The position numbers and the translations under genes are program-made. This document shows positions 62,165 through 64,000 of a stretch of DNA of 64,000 bases, one piece after another (position 1 is the first letter of the stretch; each line of letters starts with the position of its first letter). The notes below the pieces were generated by a model, which saw nothing but the letters and a program-made list of their open reading frames with translations, searched no databases and was not told the DNA's origin. Source of the stretch: Chryseobacterium candidae (GTDB lineage: Bacteria; Bacteroidota; Bacteroidia; Flavobacteriales; Weeksellaceae); assembly GCF_004916905.1 (NCBI RefSeq), contig NZ_SDLV01000006.1, forward strand, positions 62,001 through 126,000, given 5' to 3'.

Positions 62165-64000
62165 ATGAAAAAAATCTTAACCGTTTTCTCTTTATTGTTG
62201 ATACTTAAATCTTATGCTCAACCTTATGCTCAATCCTACTATAAAAATCTATTTGATAGCAAGCAATATGATGTGGTGCCTCTTAATTCAACCAGCCCCA
62301 ACCAAGTAGAATTTTCATGGATTGTATCTGCCCATATGGAAGCACTGGCCTTGATGTACGAAAAGACACATGATGTAAAATATGCTAATGTTTTAATAGG
62401 GACTATGGGTAACGTGATTGATAGAAGAGATGATCTTAGAGACCAATTACCACCTAATATAGGTGTAAGTAATATTTCCGATTACCGCGGAATTTCTGGT
62501 GCTGCATGGTCAACTGATTATTATAATACAAATCAAGGTGATGGAAAAACTTATGCTCACGTTGCTCACAGTGCTAACATAACTTATCCTATGGCTAAGT
62601 TTGCAGCCATTGTAAAAAAAGATAGCACTATTCAGAATACAATGTATAATTCTGGTGGTCGTTATAATGGAATGACTTTTAAAGCTATCGCCAATGACCT
62701 TAAACAGAAGGTAAGTGAAACACTTATTTATCATGAAACTCAATGGTATACAGAACCCAATAATATAATAGGTTATTATAAAGAACGTAATGATAATCCG
62801 CCAATAGATAACGATGGTGAAATTTTACCTTTTAATATGCAAAGTGCAATGGGAAGAGTATTGGTACAGATGTATCTGGCAACAGATAACCCGGATTATC
62901 TTATACAAATTAACCAAATTGCCAATTTTTTAAAAGCGAATACCTCTTTTGATTCCAATTTGCAATCTAATAAATGGACGTATTGGAAAAAAACTACTTT
63001 GCGGGAAGATATTTCTCACGGAGGTTTGACCATATCTTTTCCATATGAATGCCGTAAATATAGTATTTCAAATGGAGGAGCACTTATTTATACTGATTCT
63101 GATATGAATGCCTATGCTAATACTTTAACGAAAGATATCTATCAATCTCCTTTGTATATAAATAATGGAGTAGCCTATCCTGCAGAACACTGGAATCTTA
63201 AGTCTGGTTTTAGGATGGGAAATGCAGACTTAAGCACCTATACCTGTTTCCAGTGGGCTTCCTTATCCAAATATGATGCGAAAATATATCAGCTACTTGC
63301 CGAAATGCAAACAGCAGAAAATTATTATACACCTCTGATGCCTGAGAATTTTCCTTTGGCCGTTGCTTATTTAGCTTATTATGAAAATTTGATTGTTCCT
63401 GTTAATACAGAACATGGATGGGGAGATGGCTCGGATTGGAGAGGAGTTGCAAGCGGTAACTTTGATGAAGATAGTGCTAATGAATTTGTTGTTATCAGAA
63501 ATTACGACGGGATGATAGGGACTATGGAACCTTATGGTAAAAAATTTCATTCCGTTACAAGCGATAAATACTATAACGGTCAATATAATTGGCGTGGCAT
63601 AGCAGCAGGAGATTTTTTTGGTGATAATAAAAGTGAAATTGTAACATTAAGTAATCATACCGATCCTGTTAATAATGGAGTATATATATTAAAAATTGAA
63701 AACAATAATATTGTTGAACATACAAAATCTATTGGTTGGGATGCGCAATCTGATTGGGTGGGTGCTGCAGCAGGAAACTTTATTACCGGAGGAAAGGATG
63801 ATTTTATTGCTGTCAGAAATTTAAATAAAGAAGTCCTTGTTTTTAATTTCAATGGGACTACTCCTCAATTGGTTCATACTAACGCTCTCAATCTGCCATC
63901 GAATTCTAAAATTACGGCGGTAGCATCAGGTAATCTTGATGGTGTAGGCAAAGATGAGATTGTTTTGCTTGTAGATGCTCAAGATCCTGCTTATAATGGG
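62165..64000 (+). CDS. Second secreted FG-GAP-like paralog (partial, runs off the right edge)
   Basis: The open frame runs from ATG 62165 to the last base (612 codons). It begins MKKILTVFSLLLILKSYAQ, a signal peptide, then repeats the architecture of its neighbour: FSWIVSAHMEALALMYEKTHD, MQSAMGRVLVQMYLATDN and HGGLTISFPYECRKY, and FG-GAP-like repeats. It starts 44 bases after the neighbour's stop. Similarity runs the whole length, so this is a tandem duplication that has diverged. Function unknown. Confidence 0.85.
   Translation, partial: MKKILTVFSLLLILKSYAQPYAQSYYKNLFDSKQYDVVPLNSTSPNQVEFSWIVSAHMEALALMYEKTHDVKYANVLIGTMGNVIDRRDDLRDQLPPNIGVSNISDYRGISGAAWSTDYYNTNQGDGKTYAHVAHSANITYPMAKFAAIVKKDSTIQNTMYNSGGRYNGMTFKAIANDLKQKVSETLIYHETQWYTEPNNIIGYYKERNDNPPIDNDGEILPFNMQSAMGRVLVQMYLATDNPDYLIQINQIANFLKANTSFDSNLQSNKWTYWKKTTLREDISHGGLTISFPYECRKYSISNGGALIYTDSDMNAYANTLTKDIYQSPLYINNGVAYPAEHWNLKSGFRMGNADLSTYTCFQWASLSKYDAKIYQLLAEMQTAENYYTPLMPENFPLAVAYLAYYENLIVPVNTEHGWGDGSDWRGVASGNFDEDSANEFVVIRNYDGMIGTMEPYGKKFHSVTSDKYYNGQYNWRGIAAGDFFGDNKSEIVTLSNHTDPVNNGVYILKIENNNIVEHTKSIGWDAQSDWVGAAAGNFITGGKDDFIAVRNLNKEVLVFNFNGTTPQLVHTNALNLPSNSKITAVASGNLDGVGKDEIVLLVDAQDPAYNG

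Overview
The window is chromosomal DNA from a flavobacterium, most likely Chryseobacterium or a close relative. The grounds are AT-rich intergenic DNA, many -7 promoter elements of the Bacteroidetes form TAnnTTTG, Bacteroidetes-style housekeeping genes (accBC, ftsE-like, bshB1, exbB-exbD-exbD-tonB) and a small peptide with the MKNLKK leader common in Chryseobacterium. No insertion sequence, CRISPR array, rRNA gene or prophage was seen.

Layout. 1-4085: tsf (partial), a lineage-specific secreted protein, accA and gltX. 4100-7100: two secreted proteins behind promoters and strong terminators, a MACPF pore-forming lipoprotein with three C-terminal repeats and a tandem mannose-type lectin. 7155-15505: seven glycosyltransferases on both strands, probably for a surface polysaccharide. 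15886-28930: housekeeping genes (rocD, accC, accB, rpmF, yceD, pdxA, ribE, an NtrY-like kinase, a tRNA methyltransferase, ftsE-like, rpmH, an nrnA-like nuclease, a patatin, an alpha/beta hydrolase and a stand-alone exbD). 29219-38771: DsbD-like reductase, then a leftward run of redox and envelope genes (thioredoxin-redoxin fusion, YHS, beta-barrel, DM13, DoxX, DinB, NRDE, ATP-grasp) and the sigma factor-tilS pair.

38859-42985 is the least ordinary part. It has an OmpA lipoprotein, an HTTM membrane protein with two small envelope partners (layout like SdpABC), a small leftward gene with its own promoter and terminator, and a 50-residue peptide gene whose six cysteines fit the inhibitor cystine knot (knottin) pattern behind a double-glycine-type leader. 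42985-49557: O-methyltransferase, NlpC/P60 peptidase, DUF1648 protein, cupin, waaA, a glycosyltransferase, an acyltransferase and a lipoprotein. 49730-59449: leuS, the TonB energising operon with a PstS-like protein and a TPR protein, and bshB1. tRNA-His follows, then two tandem large secreted paralogs with FG-GAP-like repeats; the second runs off the right edge.

The genes that look like tools for interacting with other cells are the MACPF lipoprotein, the tandem lectin, the knottin peptide with the nearby HTTM cluster, and the FG-GAP paralogs. Their roles are inferred from architecture; none can be proven from sequence alone.
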